A DNA stretch of 20,205 nt from a virus. A program made the translations under genes and the position numbers. The notes under the pieces are model-generated. The model was given only the letters and a program-made list of their open reading frames with translations. It was not told where the DNA came from and did no database searches. Positions 4,784 through 12,777 of the stretch are shown here, one piece after another (positions within the stretch are counted from its first letter, which is position 1; the number at the start of each line of letters is the position of its first letter). The stretch lies in the IMG/VR virus record IMGVR_UViG_3300006802_000799, positions 1 to 20,205 of that record, one strand, 5' to 3'.

Positions 4784-4971
4784 ACGTCCTCCAAGTAGAT
4801 ACCAACCTTACCAAAGGGACCTGTTTTCAGGTCTTCGACGGCAATTTTGTACTTTTCACCGATGTCAGTCTCGATGTAAGCGTGACCCCACTGAACAGCC
4901 CAGATCTTACCGTGAACAGTAGGATGCAGAGCACCGTAGAACGCTTCAACATGTTTACCGACTAATTCCAT
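4780..4971 (-). CDS. Hypothetical protein, 63 aa, first gene of promoter B operon
   Basis: Unrecognised. A compact beta-rich sequence (MELVGKHVEAFYGALHPTVH, then GKIWAVQWGHAYIETDIG) that could be a small SH3-like or OB-like barrel; this is only an impression. GAGGA lies 6-7 bp upstream of the ATG at 4971, about 21 nt after the predicted transcription start of promoter B. The stop overlaps the following micro-protein start (ATGA). Confidence 0.8.
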   Translation of the reverse strand: MELVGKHVEAFYGALHPTVHGKIWAVQWGHAYIETDIGEKYKIAVEDLKTGPFGKVGIYLEDV

Positions 4972-4998
4972 AACAATTCCTCATTGATTACAGGAGTA

Positions 4999-5065
4999 AT
5001 TGTCGCACGAAACGATGAAATTGTCAATAGAAAAAAGCATGAAATTTAGGAATACGTTATATTCC
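4999..5065 (-). promoter_or_regulatory. Sigma70-type promoter with upstream 17-bp dyad (promoter B)
   Basis: Minus strand: -35 TTGACA at 5022-5027 (perfect), 17-bp spacer, -10 GACAAT at 4999-5004. The dyad GGAATA-TAACG-TATTCC occupies 5049-5065, 21 bp upstream of the -35, in the short gap after the exonuclease gene. It is identical to the dyad at promoter A. Predicted start near 4992 gives a leader of about 21 nt before the ATG at 4971. Confidence 0.85.
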
Positions 5066-5074
5066 GCTTTTTCA

Positions 5075-5740
5075 TCAATTGGGAGTGTTCTCGTAGAGTT
5101 CTACAGTTTCGATGAGCTTACCAATCCACTTATCTCTCGTTTCGATAAAGATTTGGGGGTCTTCATCGTCTACAGCTATTATAGTGACTAGTTGGGTGAT
5201 AGGCATTCCGGTACGTTCTTCCCACATAACAGCGTATCCAGCTTCCTGGCAGAAGTAGTTTTCGATGTACTCTCGACGCTTGAGTTTTCGGGAAGTTTTG
5301 AAGTCAATGATTGATATCTCTCCGTCAAATTCAGCAACACAATCGACACGCCCAGCAAGACGTAGATGGTCGCTATAAAGAGGAAGTTCCTGGCCGTATA
5401 CTTTTCCGATTCGTTCATCTAAGATATCCTTAACAGATAAGAAGTTAGCAACAATGTTTGGCATATAACCAGACAAATATTTCGAATCGTTATTTATGTA
5501 TTTTTCGATTAATTCGTGAACACTTGTACCACGTTGTGAAGCACGAAAAGAGATTTGATTAGCTTTCTCTTCACCAATTCTTTTTCGCCACCTCTCAATC
5601 GAATCCTTAGACAGAATGCTGAGTACCGTAGTGATGGATGGATATTTTGTTCCAGTCGGTGTAGCATATTTTCGGCCGGATTCTTCTGTAACAGATTGGA
5701 GGTCATCATACCCCAAATCAACTTTCACATGTTCAAACAT
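5075..5740 (-). CDS. PD-(D/E)XK family exonuclease (RecB/MGME1-like), 221 aa
   Basis: Metal-dependent DNA nuclease of the PD-(D/E)XK superfamily. The catalytic pattern is in order: RGTSVHELIEKY (residues 70-81, the helical H..E motif), GRVDCVAEF (Asp133), IIDFKTS (Asp146 and Lys148) and the Gln motif CQEAGYA (Gln165). This arrangement is that of RecB-type, Cas4-like and MGME1-like nucleases, which process DNA ends. In phages it would act in recombination, replication or breakdown of host DNA. The length fits a single-domain enzyme. It separates the sugar cassette from the small-gene operons, 5 bp after the preceding gene; promoter B begins just past its stop. Confidence 0.88.
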   Translation of the reverse strand: MFEHVKVDLGYDDLQSVTEESGRKYATPTGTKYPSITTVLSILSKDSIERWRKRIGEEKANQISFRASQRGTSVHELIEKYINNDSKYLSGYMPNIVANFLSVKDILDERIGKVYGQELPLYSDHLRLAGRVDCVAEFDGEISIIDFKTSRKLKRREYIENYFCQEAGYAVMWEERTGMPITQLVTIIAVDDEDPQIFIETRDKWIGKLIETVELYENTPN

Positions 5741-5745
5741 AATTT

Positions 5746-6540
5746 TTAACTTCGTGCCTTGAGTTTACCTTTACGTAACTTCGCTTCGTACACCCTTCTT
5801 TGTTTACGGTTAAGTTTTGATAGTTGTTCTTCGGTTAGAATCTCTCGTGATTCCATTGCCTTAACAGCTTCTTTTTTATCGACCTTTTCCTGTTTGCGGG
5901 TTTTATGTATCGCCACTTCAACATTTTTTCCTTGAGGAATTTTCATCTCATCATGATCGTGATGAAGAATAAATCGAGTCTGATCTTCAAACTCTTTAAA
6001 TAGATGATACCATATTGGGCGCCAGTTGTTCAAGAGCCTATAGTTATTTGTATTAGATCTGTCACTACTTAAATATACGTCAGTAACAGAACGCATATTA
6101 AAATCTAATATGGTGTCGAATCCATACATATGAATTTCTTTTGGTCTGAACTTTGTTGAAGCAAAATGTGCCGCCATATGACCACAATTAAAATTTGTTG
6201 CTGATTGAGGATCACCTACAGGCCCACAGTATTTTGGTACATGCAAATAAAACTCTTTAATGTTCTGAGCATACTTTAAATAAAAGGTTGATTGACTAGG
6301 ATTGTCCATCCAAATTTTTGGTCGATTCCCAAGAACCCACGGATACATATCGAGATTAACGTGACCTTCAGTTAAAGCCATCATCATTTTAAAATCGACC
6401 ATCACCGTTGCATAGACATTATCAACGTGAAACGGCGGCATATTACAAACTAAACGAATACCCTCTGGTTCATTCATCTCATCCCAGAATACACACTTAT
6501 CACCGTTTCCAATAAGATGTACAACATCACCCTTTCTCAT
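5746..6540 (-). CDS. DUF115/sialyltransferase-like Rossmann protein with charged tail, 264 aa
   Basis: Probably a sugar-handling enzyme of unclear class. The start HLIGNGDKCVFWDE looks like a Rossmann-type strand-loop. The region NCGHMAAHFASTKF (around residues 117-130) followed by RPKEIHMYGFDTILDF resembles the pattern 'G-x-x-A..A...G.KEIyLvGfD' of DUF115 and bacterial sialyltransferase-like (GT42-type) proteins. Residues about 210-264 form a separate, very charged Lys/Arg/Glu tail ending KAKLRKGKLKARS-like, which may bind nucleic acid or an acidic partner. The start overlaps the upstream glycosyltransferase by 14 bp. The family assignment is by resemblance only. Confidence 0.6.
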   Translation of the reverse strand: MRKGDVVHLIGNGDKCVFWDEMNEPEGIRLVCNMPPFHVDNVYATVMVDFKMMMALTEGHVNLDMYPWVLGNRPKIWMDNPSQSTFYLKYAQNIKEFYLHVPKYCGPVGDPQSATNFNCGHMAAHFASTKFRPKEIHMYGFDTILDFNMRSVTDVYLSSDRSNTNNYRLLNNWRPIWYHLFKEFEDQTRFILHHDHDEMKIPQGKNVEVAIHKTRKQEKVDKKEAVKAMESREILTEEQLSKLNRKQRRVYEAKLRKGKLKARS

Positions 6541-7192
6541 GATACATTATTTTCCTAATTTCGTTTTTACCCTTGAATCCCGTCCAATGCATAGCCAATT
6601 TATTTGGACTGTCTTCCCCATCAAGAATTTGAACTCTTAACCAATTGTATATATTGGGTACAGAATTCACTGCAGCTAATTTTTTTAGTGGTGTGTCTAA
6701 CATCAAATGTAAAGTTTCTTGATCTCCTTGAACAGGCCTCGTTCTACAAACATGTTCCCAATCATATAATATTTTAGGTTTTCCTTTGACTGCAACGACA
6801 CCAGAATTGTGCCAAAGTTCGCCAGTTCTTTTAGACCAAGGTTTATCTTCTACCATCGCTAGTTTGCCTTCTTCGACGTAATTAAACACGCCCGACATAT
6901 CACCAAGAATATGAATATCTGTATCTATCCAACAGGCGAATTCACTTTTTATTTCTAACAGGGCTCTAGGTTTCAGAAACCAAGCTTTATTGGTTCCTCT
7001 ATACTGCAAATCTAAAATATCATCGAATTCACTGACTTGATAGGCCCATGCTCGGGTCTGGTCAGTCATTCCAAAATCGGCAAGGACGATTGGGGTCGAA
7101 TTGTGTTTTATATAATTTTTCAGAAACCAAGGCAACATCCATTCTGTTCTATCATCACAACCTGTGATGAAACACTTATCGAATGATTTCAT
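6527..7192 (-). CDS. GT8-like glycosyltransferase, 221 aa
   Basis: Cytoplasmic GT-A glycosyltransferase. SEFACWIDTDIHIL contains DTD (residues 90-92), the metal/nucleotide-sugar DxD. LWHNSGVVAVKG is the 'N-S/T-G' acceptor-side motif, and HWTGFKGK near the C-terminus (His202) matches the H-x-x-G-x-K motif of GT8-type retaining enzymes that contacts the donor phosphates. I chose the ATG at 7192, with AGGTGG 8 bp upstream, over the GTG at 7204 that overlies that site. It overlaps the upstream GT25 gene by 17 bp. Confidence 0.8.
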   Translation of the reverse strand: MKSFDKCFITGCDDRTEWMLPWFLKNYIKHNSTPIVLADFGMTDQTRAWAYQVSEFDDILDLQYRGTNKAWFLKPRALLEIKSEFACWIDTDIHILGDMSGVFNYVEEGKLAMVEDKPWSKRTGELWHNSGVVAVKGKPKILYDWEHVCRTRPVQGDQETLHLMLDTPLKKLAAVNSVPNIYNWLRVQILDGEDSPNKLAMHWTGFKGKNEIRKIMYHEKG

Positions 7193-7823
7193 AATTCTGT
7201 CCACCTTTCCAGTTATGTTTCGCTAAGCACCCTTCGGTTTTTTGAATGGTTGTGAAATAATCTTTTGCAACGACAGGCCAAGGGTAGAACTCTTCCAACC
7301 AAGGGAAGTGAACCAAGTTAAGATAAACATCAGTCGGGCCGCCTTTAGTTTTTGCAGACTCAATAAGAATCTTTGCACCGGCAGGTTTTAGTCTGTATGC
7401 ATGAGCGCCCGGAAAATATCTCTTCGATACCAACGGTCCAGCACCGATGTGCATTGGTGTGTTATACTTTCCATAACTAGGTTGACCCAAAGAGATTACT
7501 TTATCATAGTTAATAAACAAAGGGACGTTATTTACCGCCACCGCATCGTGTTCGAAGATTTGATATTCTTGATTATCCTGTACACACTTCTCCCATAGTG
7601 TATGGTGAGAAAGAAAGGCAGACATACACGATTCAAGGTAGGAATACTTTTCAATAAAACCTTCGGGATTGATACCTTTTTCCTCAAACAATTTTTCAGG
7701 ATTGTCTTTTGGTGTAATCGCATCGAACATTTGTACATTGTGTTCAGGCATCGACTTTACACAACGAGACGCGGCCTCTACGGACTTGGGGTTTGATTTG
7801 ATTGTTATAACAAATGATTTCAT
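7176..7823 (-). CDS. Glycosyltransferase family 25 (LPS-type), 215 aa
   Basis: GT25 enzymes transfer galactose or glucose to lipooligosaccharide cores and, in other organisms, to collagen. The hallmark sequence is present: the N-terminal MKSFVITIKSNPKSVEAASR strand-helix, SAFLSHHTLWEKC (residues 68-80, the GT25 'C.lSH...w' block) and YQIFEHDAV (EHD at 91-93, the metal-binding acidic motif). HIGAGPLVSKRYFPGAHAYR then LKPAGAKILIE matches the conserved 'G..aYl.s..ga..ll' segment. No membrane helix. It is a member of the cassette, with only 1 bp to the preceding gene. Confidence 0.85.
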   Translation of the reverse strand: MKSFVITIKSNPKSVEAASRCVKSMPEHNVQMFDAITPKDNPEKLFEEKGINPEGFIEKYSYLESCMSAFLSHHTLWEKCVQDNQEYQIFEHDAVAVNNVPLFINYDKVISLGQPSYGKYNTPMHIGAGPLVSKRYFPGAHAYRLKPAGAKILIESAKTKGGPTDVYLNLVHFPWLEEFYPWPVVAKDYFTTIQKTEGCLAKHNWKGGQNYEIIR

Positions 7824-7824
7824 A

Positions 7825-8532
7825 TTAAAGATCTTCGATTATTCCCTTTGCAATAAAGTCTTTTAGATTTTCATCTCTCGGTTTTGGTTTGTGTCTCATA
7901 TGTAACATGAACGCTTTCTCAGGATTGGGCAGATAACTACTCTGGTCCCATCGTGAATCTAAATTATACTTAGGTCCGATTGTAACACCGGCTTTTACTG
8001 ACAGACAGTGGAAGATACCTTCGTCCACAAACGGTAAGGGACTGACCTGTTTAAACATTCTCTCCATTTCAGGATTAATTTGATTACGCAAAAGAATACG
8101 AAAATCTCTAGGCATCACATAACAAGCACCAGACCAGATTGGAGTATTCATACTAGCCCAGTGTGGAAACTGTCTATAAAACTTCGGTAATATCATATCA
8201 CTATGAATTTTGTCAAAAGGTGCAATTCCTTTTGCTTCTAGAATATTTTCTTGACAACCTTTTACCATAAATTTGTCAGTATCCAGCATAACAACAACAT
8301 CGTATTCATCATACTCTTCGTTAATCATTGCACATTTTTGACACTGTGCTCTCAACCCAGGTCTGAAAGGTTCACCAGACAACAAACGGTATTCCGCTCC
8401 GATAGACTCCGCATATTTTTTTATGTTTGCAATGCTTTTGTTTACGATCCATGGCCTAGGAGTTTCAGAACCTAATTCTGGATCTCTATTAACAGCCTGC
8501 GGTTCGAAATGTTGTAAGATAATACCTTTCAT
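7825..8532 (-). CDS. Glycosyltransferase, cassette paralogue 1, 235 aa
   Basis: One of four related GT-A proteins in this cassette (with 8536, 10078 and 14713). The shared plan is an N-terminal 'ILQHF' strand, the helix KKYAESIGAEYRLLSG, the DxD strand VVVMLDTDKF (DTD 84-86), a late NLDSRWDQ block and a His near the end (FMLHMRHKPK). This fits a nucleotide-sugar transferase of the GT8-like type. No signal or membrane segment. It follows the upstream paralogue by 3 bp. The ribosome binding site is weak, so translation probably depends on coupling. Sugar and acceptor unknown. Confidence 0.75.
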   Translation of the reverse strand: MKGIILQHFEPQAVNRDPELGSETPRPWIVNKSIANIKKYAESIGAEYRLLSGEPFRPGLRAQCQKCAMINEEYDEYDVVVMLDTDKFMVKGCQENILEAKGIAPFDKIHSDMILPKFYRQFPHWASMNTPIWSGACYVMPRDFRILLRNQINPEMERMFKQVSPLPFVDEGIFHCLSVKAGVTIGPKYNLDSRWDQSSYLPNPEKAFMLHMRHKPKPRDENLKDFIAKGIIEDL

Positions 8533-8535
8533 ATT

Positions 8536-9336
8536 TTATAGGTTCCATTGATCAACGGGAAGATTCACTATACGTAATAATGTGTCTTCATTATAATGAT
8601 TAGCGCCGGCTAATTGAACATGAACAAAGTTTGCTCGACCTTCTCTTAGATCATTCACTGGTCTTGGTTCTTTTGTTCCTGGAACATAATGAACAGAACT
8701 GTTCCATTTGTAGTCTAGTTCTTTCCAGTTTAAACCAGCAACCTCTAACATTGCGTGTAGATAGGGTTGGTCACAAGTATAGAACACCGGCAATCCAGAA
8801 AAGTTTATCATTGAAACATAACTTTGAAAAGGAACGAACCTTGCACGAGCTTTGTTTATACCTTTTCTAGACCACAATACAACGCCAGAATTATAAGCTT
8901 TTACAGAACCACATTCAGCTCTAGGTAGAGTGACACCCCATTTTGATTCTACGGTTCTTGCCCACATCTTATCATTAGAGTGATTAATACCCGCAACAGT
9001 GTGTTTTTTTCTGACTTCTACTTGTTGCCATTCTTCTACAATACCAACATCTTCGTCTTCGATTTCATCAAAAACATTTTCTTCTAAGTTTTCGGTAGGG
9101 AAGACATCGGTGTCGGTAAAAAGAATTTTGTCATATTTGTCGAATGACTTATCAAACACAACTTTAAACTGGCCGTAATGTGGTGAATACTTTCCTAAGT
9201 TAGTGACATACTTGGGATCTCGTTCGAACAAATAATCTGCGCCAATCCGGTCTGCATATTTTTTCATGGCGGAAGTACTAGCCAAACACTCTTTGGACGG
9301 AACACCATCCCAGTATTGATATATTAAACAATTCAT
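8536..9336 (-). CDS. Glycosyltransferase, cassette paralogue 2, 266 aa
   Basis: The same plan as the other cassette paralogues: start MNCLIYQYWDG, helix MKKYADRIGADYLFE, DxD strand KILFTDTDVFP (DTD 75-77), acceptor-side YNSGVVLWSRKG, the block KELDYKWNSSVHY and a late ANFVHVQLAGANHY with the His-x-x-x-Gly type donor motif. The N-S-G and DxD motifs together make a retaining GT8-like enzyme likely. AGGT sits 8 bp before the ATG at 9336. Acts in the cytoplasm; specificity unknown. Confidence 0.78.
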   Translation of the reverse strand: MNCLIYQYWDGVPSKECLASTSAMKKYADRIGADYLFERDPKYVTNLGKYSPHYGQFKVVFDKSFDKYDKILFTDTDVFPTENLEENVFDEIEDEDVGIVEEWQQVEVRKKHTVAGINHSNDKMWARTVESKWGVTLPRAECGSVKAYNSGVVLWSRKGINKARARFVPFQSYVSMINFSGLPVFYTCDQPYLHAMLEVAGLNWKELDYKWNSSVHYVPGTKEPRPVNDLREGRANFVHVQLAGANHYNEDTLLRIVNLPVDQWNL

Positions 9337-9340
9337 ATTT

Positions 9341-10081
9341 TTACCTATATGCTAATCTAACGCCACCGCCGCAACATAAATGATTAGTACCAAATGGGTA
9401 ACTCAATACCTGATACCAACCAATTTCAGATGGGTACAACTGTTTAGATTTATATAACTTCTTAACCCATTCAGAATCATACATTTCTCTAGGATGTAAT
9501 ATCATAAAGTCTTCCAGGTATTTTCTACCCTCATCTTGATAGTTACCATCCAGATGTTTAATTGTTTCCCAGTTACCATTAATACCATTAACACCAAACG
9601 AAAATCCAATAGCACGTTTTTTCTCGTATGAATTTTCAACATATCGAGTAAAGTCGCACTTTAAAGAAATTTCAATATCGTAACGAGCACGAATTATCAT
9701 ATCATATTTTAACGGAATTTTTTCAAGATGTAAAGCGTGTCCGATTAATTGTTTGGTTCGAAGAGCCTTAAAATGTGCATATTCCCAATTGTCTCGAAAT
9801 CTTTTCATTCGGTTAGGATTGTTAGTGATTACGTTCGGGCCAACCGTGGATTCGGAACCATCTTTGTTTGGAAAGGTGGGTGATTCTAAAAACGCACAGT
9901 AATCTATTTCTGGTTCTTCAGCGTGGTCTACTGGAGAGTTTAGTATGGATTCCATCTCCGTCTTATATTCAGACCATGTAAAATAAAACGGGTCAGCATC
10001 CGGAAAAACTTTTTTATACTTGTCAATACAAGAAACAACATTGCCCCTTGGTATGCCAGAAAAACAGATTGCTGTTTTCAT
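9341..10081 (-). CDS. Glycosyltransferase-like protein with R-x-R-Y-D motif, 246 aa
   Basis: Distinct from the GT-A paralogues. The start MKTAICFSGIPRGN and the middle strand YDMIIRARYDIEI (RARYD 131-135) are the pattern of phage and bacterial proteins related to surface-polysaccharide synthesis (WavE-like and similar glycosyltransferase-like families), in which RxRyD takes the place of DxD. The C-terminus contains two adjacent Cys (NHLCCGGGVRL). The call rests on motif resemblance and on position between two glycosyltransferase genes. Its stop lies 4 bp before the next start. Confidence 0.6.
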   Translation of the reverse strand: MKTAICFSGIPRGNVVSCIDKYKKVFPDADPFYFTWSEYKTEMESILNSPVDHAEEPEIDYCAFLESPTFPNKDGSESTVGPNVITNNPNRMKRFRDNWEYAHFKALRTKQLIGHALHLEKIPLKYDMIIRARYDIEISLKCDFTRYVENSYEKKRAIGFSFGVNGINGNWETIKHLDGNYQDEGRKYLEDFMILHPREMYDSEWVKKLYKSKQLYPSEIGWYQVLSYPFGTNHLCCGGGVRLAYR

Positions 10082-10830
10082 ATAATCAGATCACCGTAAA
10101 TAGATTTGACCGTACTAACAATCTGTCTTTTTCTCCCCGCACAAAAGTGTATCAAGGATGCATCAGGATCAGAATCTTCTGGTTGATTACAGAATTTCTT
10201 GTCCCATCGAGCATCCTCTCTAAATTTAAGATTACACAAATCTTCTCCATCACGGTAATCTGTTCTCATACAAACATCACGAGGGTGTTTACCGTCAAGA
10301 ATTTTAGATTGATGAAAAAGATAATGTAGAATGATTTCATCACCTGGATGTTTGTCTACCAGAGATTCTTCAAATAATTTTTGATTCCAATGTTTTCTAA
10401 GTTCTTGTCTTTGTTCTTTATTAAGTTTTATCCAGTTACCAAAGAAACACCATGTTCCCTGTTTGTATAGGTTAGGTGCGGCTTCAGGTGTTTTACTAGG
10501 ATGAGGTTTTCTTGTGACTGCATTCAACGCTTTTGGTCCAGCAATCGCTCTATCATGCAACACGCCAATTTCAGGTCGATTCCAAAAACTCTGATATCTT
10601 TTAGTCGCAATGGTATCCATATCGATCATGCACACCTGATCATACTCGTCATACTTTTCTAATAGAAGACATAATTTCTGTGGGGTGAACCCAAGTTCTT
10701 TACCCATAGGAAAACCACGAATCAATTGATAATCAGCTCCGGTCATCTCTGCATAACGTTTCACCGTTTTCTCGCAGAAATAAGCCCACTCAGGCATATT
10801 ACCTTCAAAATGTTGCAGTATCAGATTCAA
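10078..10830 (-). CDS. Glycosyltransferase, cassette paralogue 3, 250 aa, TTG start
   Basis: GT-A glycosyltransferase of the cassette family: LILQHFEG start, helix VKRYAEMTGADYQLIRG, DxD strand VCMIDMDTI (DMD 70-72), late block EDARWDKKF and terminal SLIHFCAGRKRQ. The start is a TTG at 10830: it overlaps the upstream stop (TTGA), has GGAG 8 bp upstream, and places the first strand exactly where the paralogues begin (MNLILQHF against MKNLIFQYY and MKGIILQHF). An ATG-initiated frame at 10881 would add 17 residues that are merely the upstream gene read in another frame. Confidence 0.8.
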   Translation of the reverse strand: MNLILQHFEGNMPEWAYFCEKTVKRYAEMTGADYQLIRGFPMGKELGFTPQKLCLLLEKYDEYDQVCMIDMDTIATKRYQSFWNRPEIGVLHDRAIAGPKALNAVTRKPHPSKTPEAAPNLYKQGTWCFFGNWIKLNKEQRQELRKHWNQKLFEESLVDKHPGDEIILHYLFHQSKILDGKHPRDVCMRTDYRDGEDLCNLKFREDARWDKKFCNQPEDSDPDASLIHFCAGRKRQIVSTVKSIYGDLII

Positions 10831-12173
10831 GATTTGTTCTCCAAATAGTATGATAAATCTTCGGGTGTACCCAATCCCCACATTTCATTCGCTTGATACG
10901 TTCTAATTATTTTATTATCTTCAATAGCTTGGTTGAACACTGGACACACATAAAATTCGTTATTGACACGAACATCTCTTTCTATCATCTGTTCAGCGTA
11001 TTTCACAAAGTCAGAACCTTTTTTCCAATAATAAAAACCTACCGTAGCGTTATCAGAAATAGGGTCCTTTTCAGCAACCTTTCTTACTATACCATGTTCA
11101 TCAACTTCGGCAAAAGACCATTTGGGATGTGTGGCCTTAAACGTGACAATTCCACCATCAGCATGACTCTCTTGCATGTTGTACATAAATTGAACAGGGT
11201 CCCAGTTTACCCATTGGTCACTGTTAGCAAAAAATAACGGGTCTTCAGAATTAATATATTCTTTTGCTAAGAGTGCAGTACAGGCTGCACCTTCAGTAAT
11301 ACCATCAACTTCAACAACTTTACAGTTGGGCGCAATAAGAGACAACATGTTCTTTAGGTTGTATTTTTCGTTATGTTCTTTCTGACAAACAAAAATATAA
11401 TTCGCTTCTAGTCCAAGATTCTCAACCACAACCTGAATCATCGGTTTACCTTTAATATCAATTAAAGGTTTCGGGAACGTGTAACCAGCTTGTGCAAACC
11501 TAGAACCTGCGCCAGCCATAGGAATTAGGACATTTAACTTTTCTTCTTTCCAAACGTTTTTCACTTCATTAGTTTCCAATTTAGGCATGATTTTTTCTTT
11601 AGTGACATCTTTAGTGCTTTCTACTCTTATGTATGTGGCTCTTGAACGTGCTGCCGCGAGAAGACCGGGCGGAGAATCTTCAACAATTACAGTCTCTTCA
11701 GGAAGACAACTCATCATAGACATCGCTTTCCAGTATATTTCTGGATGCGGTTTTGAGTTCTTTACATCTTCATTAGATAATATAACTGAACAGTACTCTA
11801 TTAAACCAGATTTTGCAAGAGCTGTCAAGACTGTCCGACGAATAGAATTAGAACATACTCCAATCATATACCCCTGTTTTTCCAATTCTTTAAATAACTC
11901 TAATGCGTGTGTATTGATTGTGAGATTGTGCATCATCTCAACAGTCTTCTTTTGTTTAACATCGAAGATTGTTTCGTGGTCCTCAACAGGCAAACCAAGT
12001 CTTTCAGTTAGCATCTGAAGTTTTTCTTTGGTTTTTCTACCATCAAAAATATTTCGATGGTCCTCACGAGATATTTCGTATTTGATTGGTAGTGCGAAGT
12101 TTAAAGCTTGATAATGAATTTCTTTTGCGTCTACTAACACGCCATCAAGATCGAATAAGACTAATTTTATCAT
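10827..12173 (-). CDS. HAD phosphatase-sugar nucleotidyltransferase fusion, 448 aa
   Basis: Two enzymes in one chain. Residues 1 to about 200 are a HAD-superfamily hydrolase of the beta-phosphoglucomutase-like type: nucleophile motif LFDLDGVLVD (Asp8, Asp10), motif II VCSNS (108-110), Lys141 in NSKPHPEIYW and the acidic motif VEDSPPG (165-166). Residues about 213-448 are a sugar-1-phosphate nucleotidyltransferase: LIPMAGAGSRF then FPKPLIDIKGKPMI, the metal site FFANSDQW (317-320) and a terminal EMWGLGTPEDLSYY. The pair could hydrolyse or isomerise a sugar phosphate and charge it with a nucleotide, supplying the donor for the neighbouring transferases. The N-terminal ATG at 12173 overlaps the previous stop (ATGA). 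Both active sites look intact; the exact sugar cannot be told. Confidence 0.88.
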   Translation of the reverse strand: MIKLVLFDLDGVLVDAKEIHYQALNFALPIKYEISREDHRNIFDGRKTKEKLQMLTERLGLPVEDHETIFDVKQKKTVEMMHNLTINTHALELFKELEKQGYMIGVCSNSIRRTVLTALAKSGLIEYCSVILSNEDVKNSKPHPEIYWKAMSMMSCLPEETVIVEDSPPGLLAAARSRATYIRVESTKDVTKEKIMPKLETNEVKNVWKEEKLNVLIPMAGAGSRFAQAGYTFPKPLIDIKGKPMIQVVVENLGLEANYIFVCQKEHNEKYNLKNMLSLIAPNCKVVEVDGITEGAACTALLAKEYINSEDPLFFANSDQWVNWDPVQFMYNMQESHADGGIVTFKATHPKWSFAEVDEHGIVRKVAEKDPISDNATVGFYYWKKGSDFVKYAEQMIERDVRVNNEFYVCPVFNQAIEDNKIIRTYQANEMWGLGTPEDLSYYLENKS

Positions 12174-12769
12174 CGCCAGAATATAATATCACACTCATGA
12201 TTAGGTTTATGTATACGATATTTAAATCCATGTTCTTCCAAAAATTTCATTGCGTTTGCATGTGTGTTTCCGGTACCAGAATAAAGTTCAACCTTGTATG
12301 CAACTTCCATGCGGCCTTCTTGTATATTTTTAACATGATCTCCCATGCTTTTCAGAACATTAAGATCATTACCCTGTGCATCACACCAGAAATAACTAAT
12401 TTTATCGTAGTTAAGGTTATCTAAGAAACTTTCTAGTCTGATTCTCTCAACCGTTATTTTTTCTACGACCTCAAAATCTTCGCGGCCAGGCCATACTTCA
12501 TCTAAGTTGGTAGAGAACTCGTGAAGACTAGAACAACCGTAAGCGTAAGCAATTCCTGTTGGTTTTGAAATATTGAACGTGGCGGGGCCCTCTTCAATAT
12601 CAACAGCGTAAGGATACAAATTAACTCGATAGTTATTTTTATATCTTTCAGTTAATTTGTTATATAATTCTGGTACAGGTTCGAAACCATGATAATCACC
12701 ACGATATTGTAGCAATCTTTCCACATCTTGGCCGGTGTTTACGCCGATTTCTAAAATAATATTCCCCAT
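12170..12769 (-). CDS. FkbM-like SAM-dependent methyltransferase, 199 aa
   Basis: Probable O-methyltransferase. IILEIGVNTGQDVERLL (residues 4-20) is the glycine-rich SAM motif I, and YHGFEPVPELYNKL (31-44) is motif II with its acidic residue, typical of FkbM proteins ('FEP.p..f..L'). SYFWCDAQGNDLNVLKSMG stands where FkbM has 'iKiDvEG.E..vL.G', with the usual DVEG replaced by DAQG. FkbM enzymes often methylate sugars in glycan clusters, which fits this position between the epimerase and the HAD/nucleotidyltransferase. AGGAT lies 8 bp upstream of the ATG. Confidence 0.82.
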   Translation of the reverse strand: MGNIILEIGVNTGQDVERLLQYRGDYHGFEPVPELYNKLTERYKNNYRVNLYPYAVDIEEGPATFNISKPTGIAYAYGCSSLHEFSTNLDEVWPGREDFEVVEKITVERIRLESFLDNLNYDKISYFWCDAQGNDLNVLKSMGDHVKNIQEGRMEVAYKVELYSGTGNTHANAMKFLEEHGFKYRIHKPNHECDIIFWR

Positions 12770-12777
12770 GATTTATC

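Noticed and set aside
11587-12018. Plus-strand ORF of 143 codons
   Set aside because: Antisense to the HAD domain of the fusion gene, whose motifs are intact; no ribosome binding site or family resemblance.
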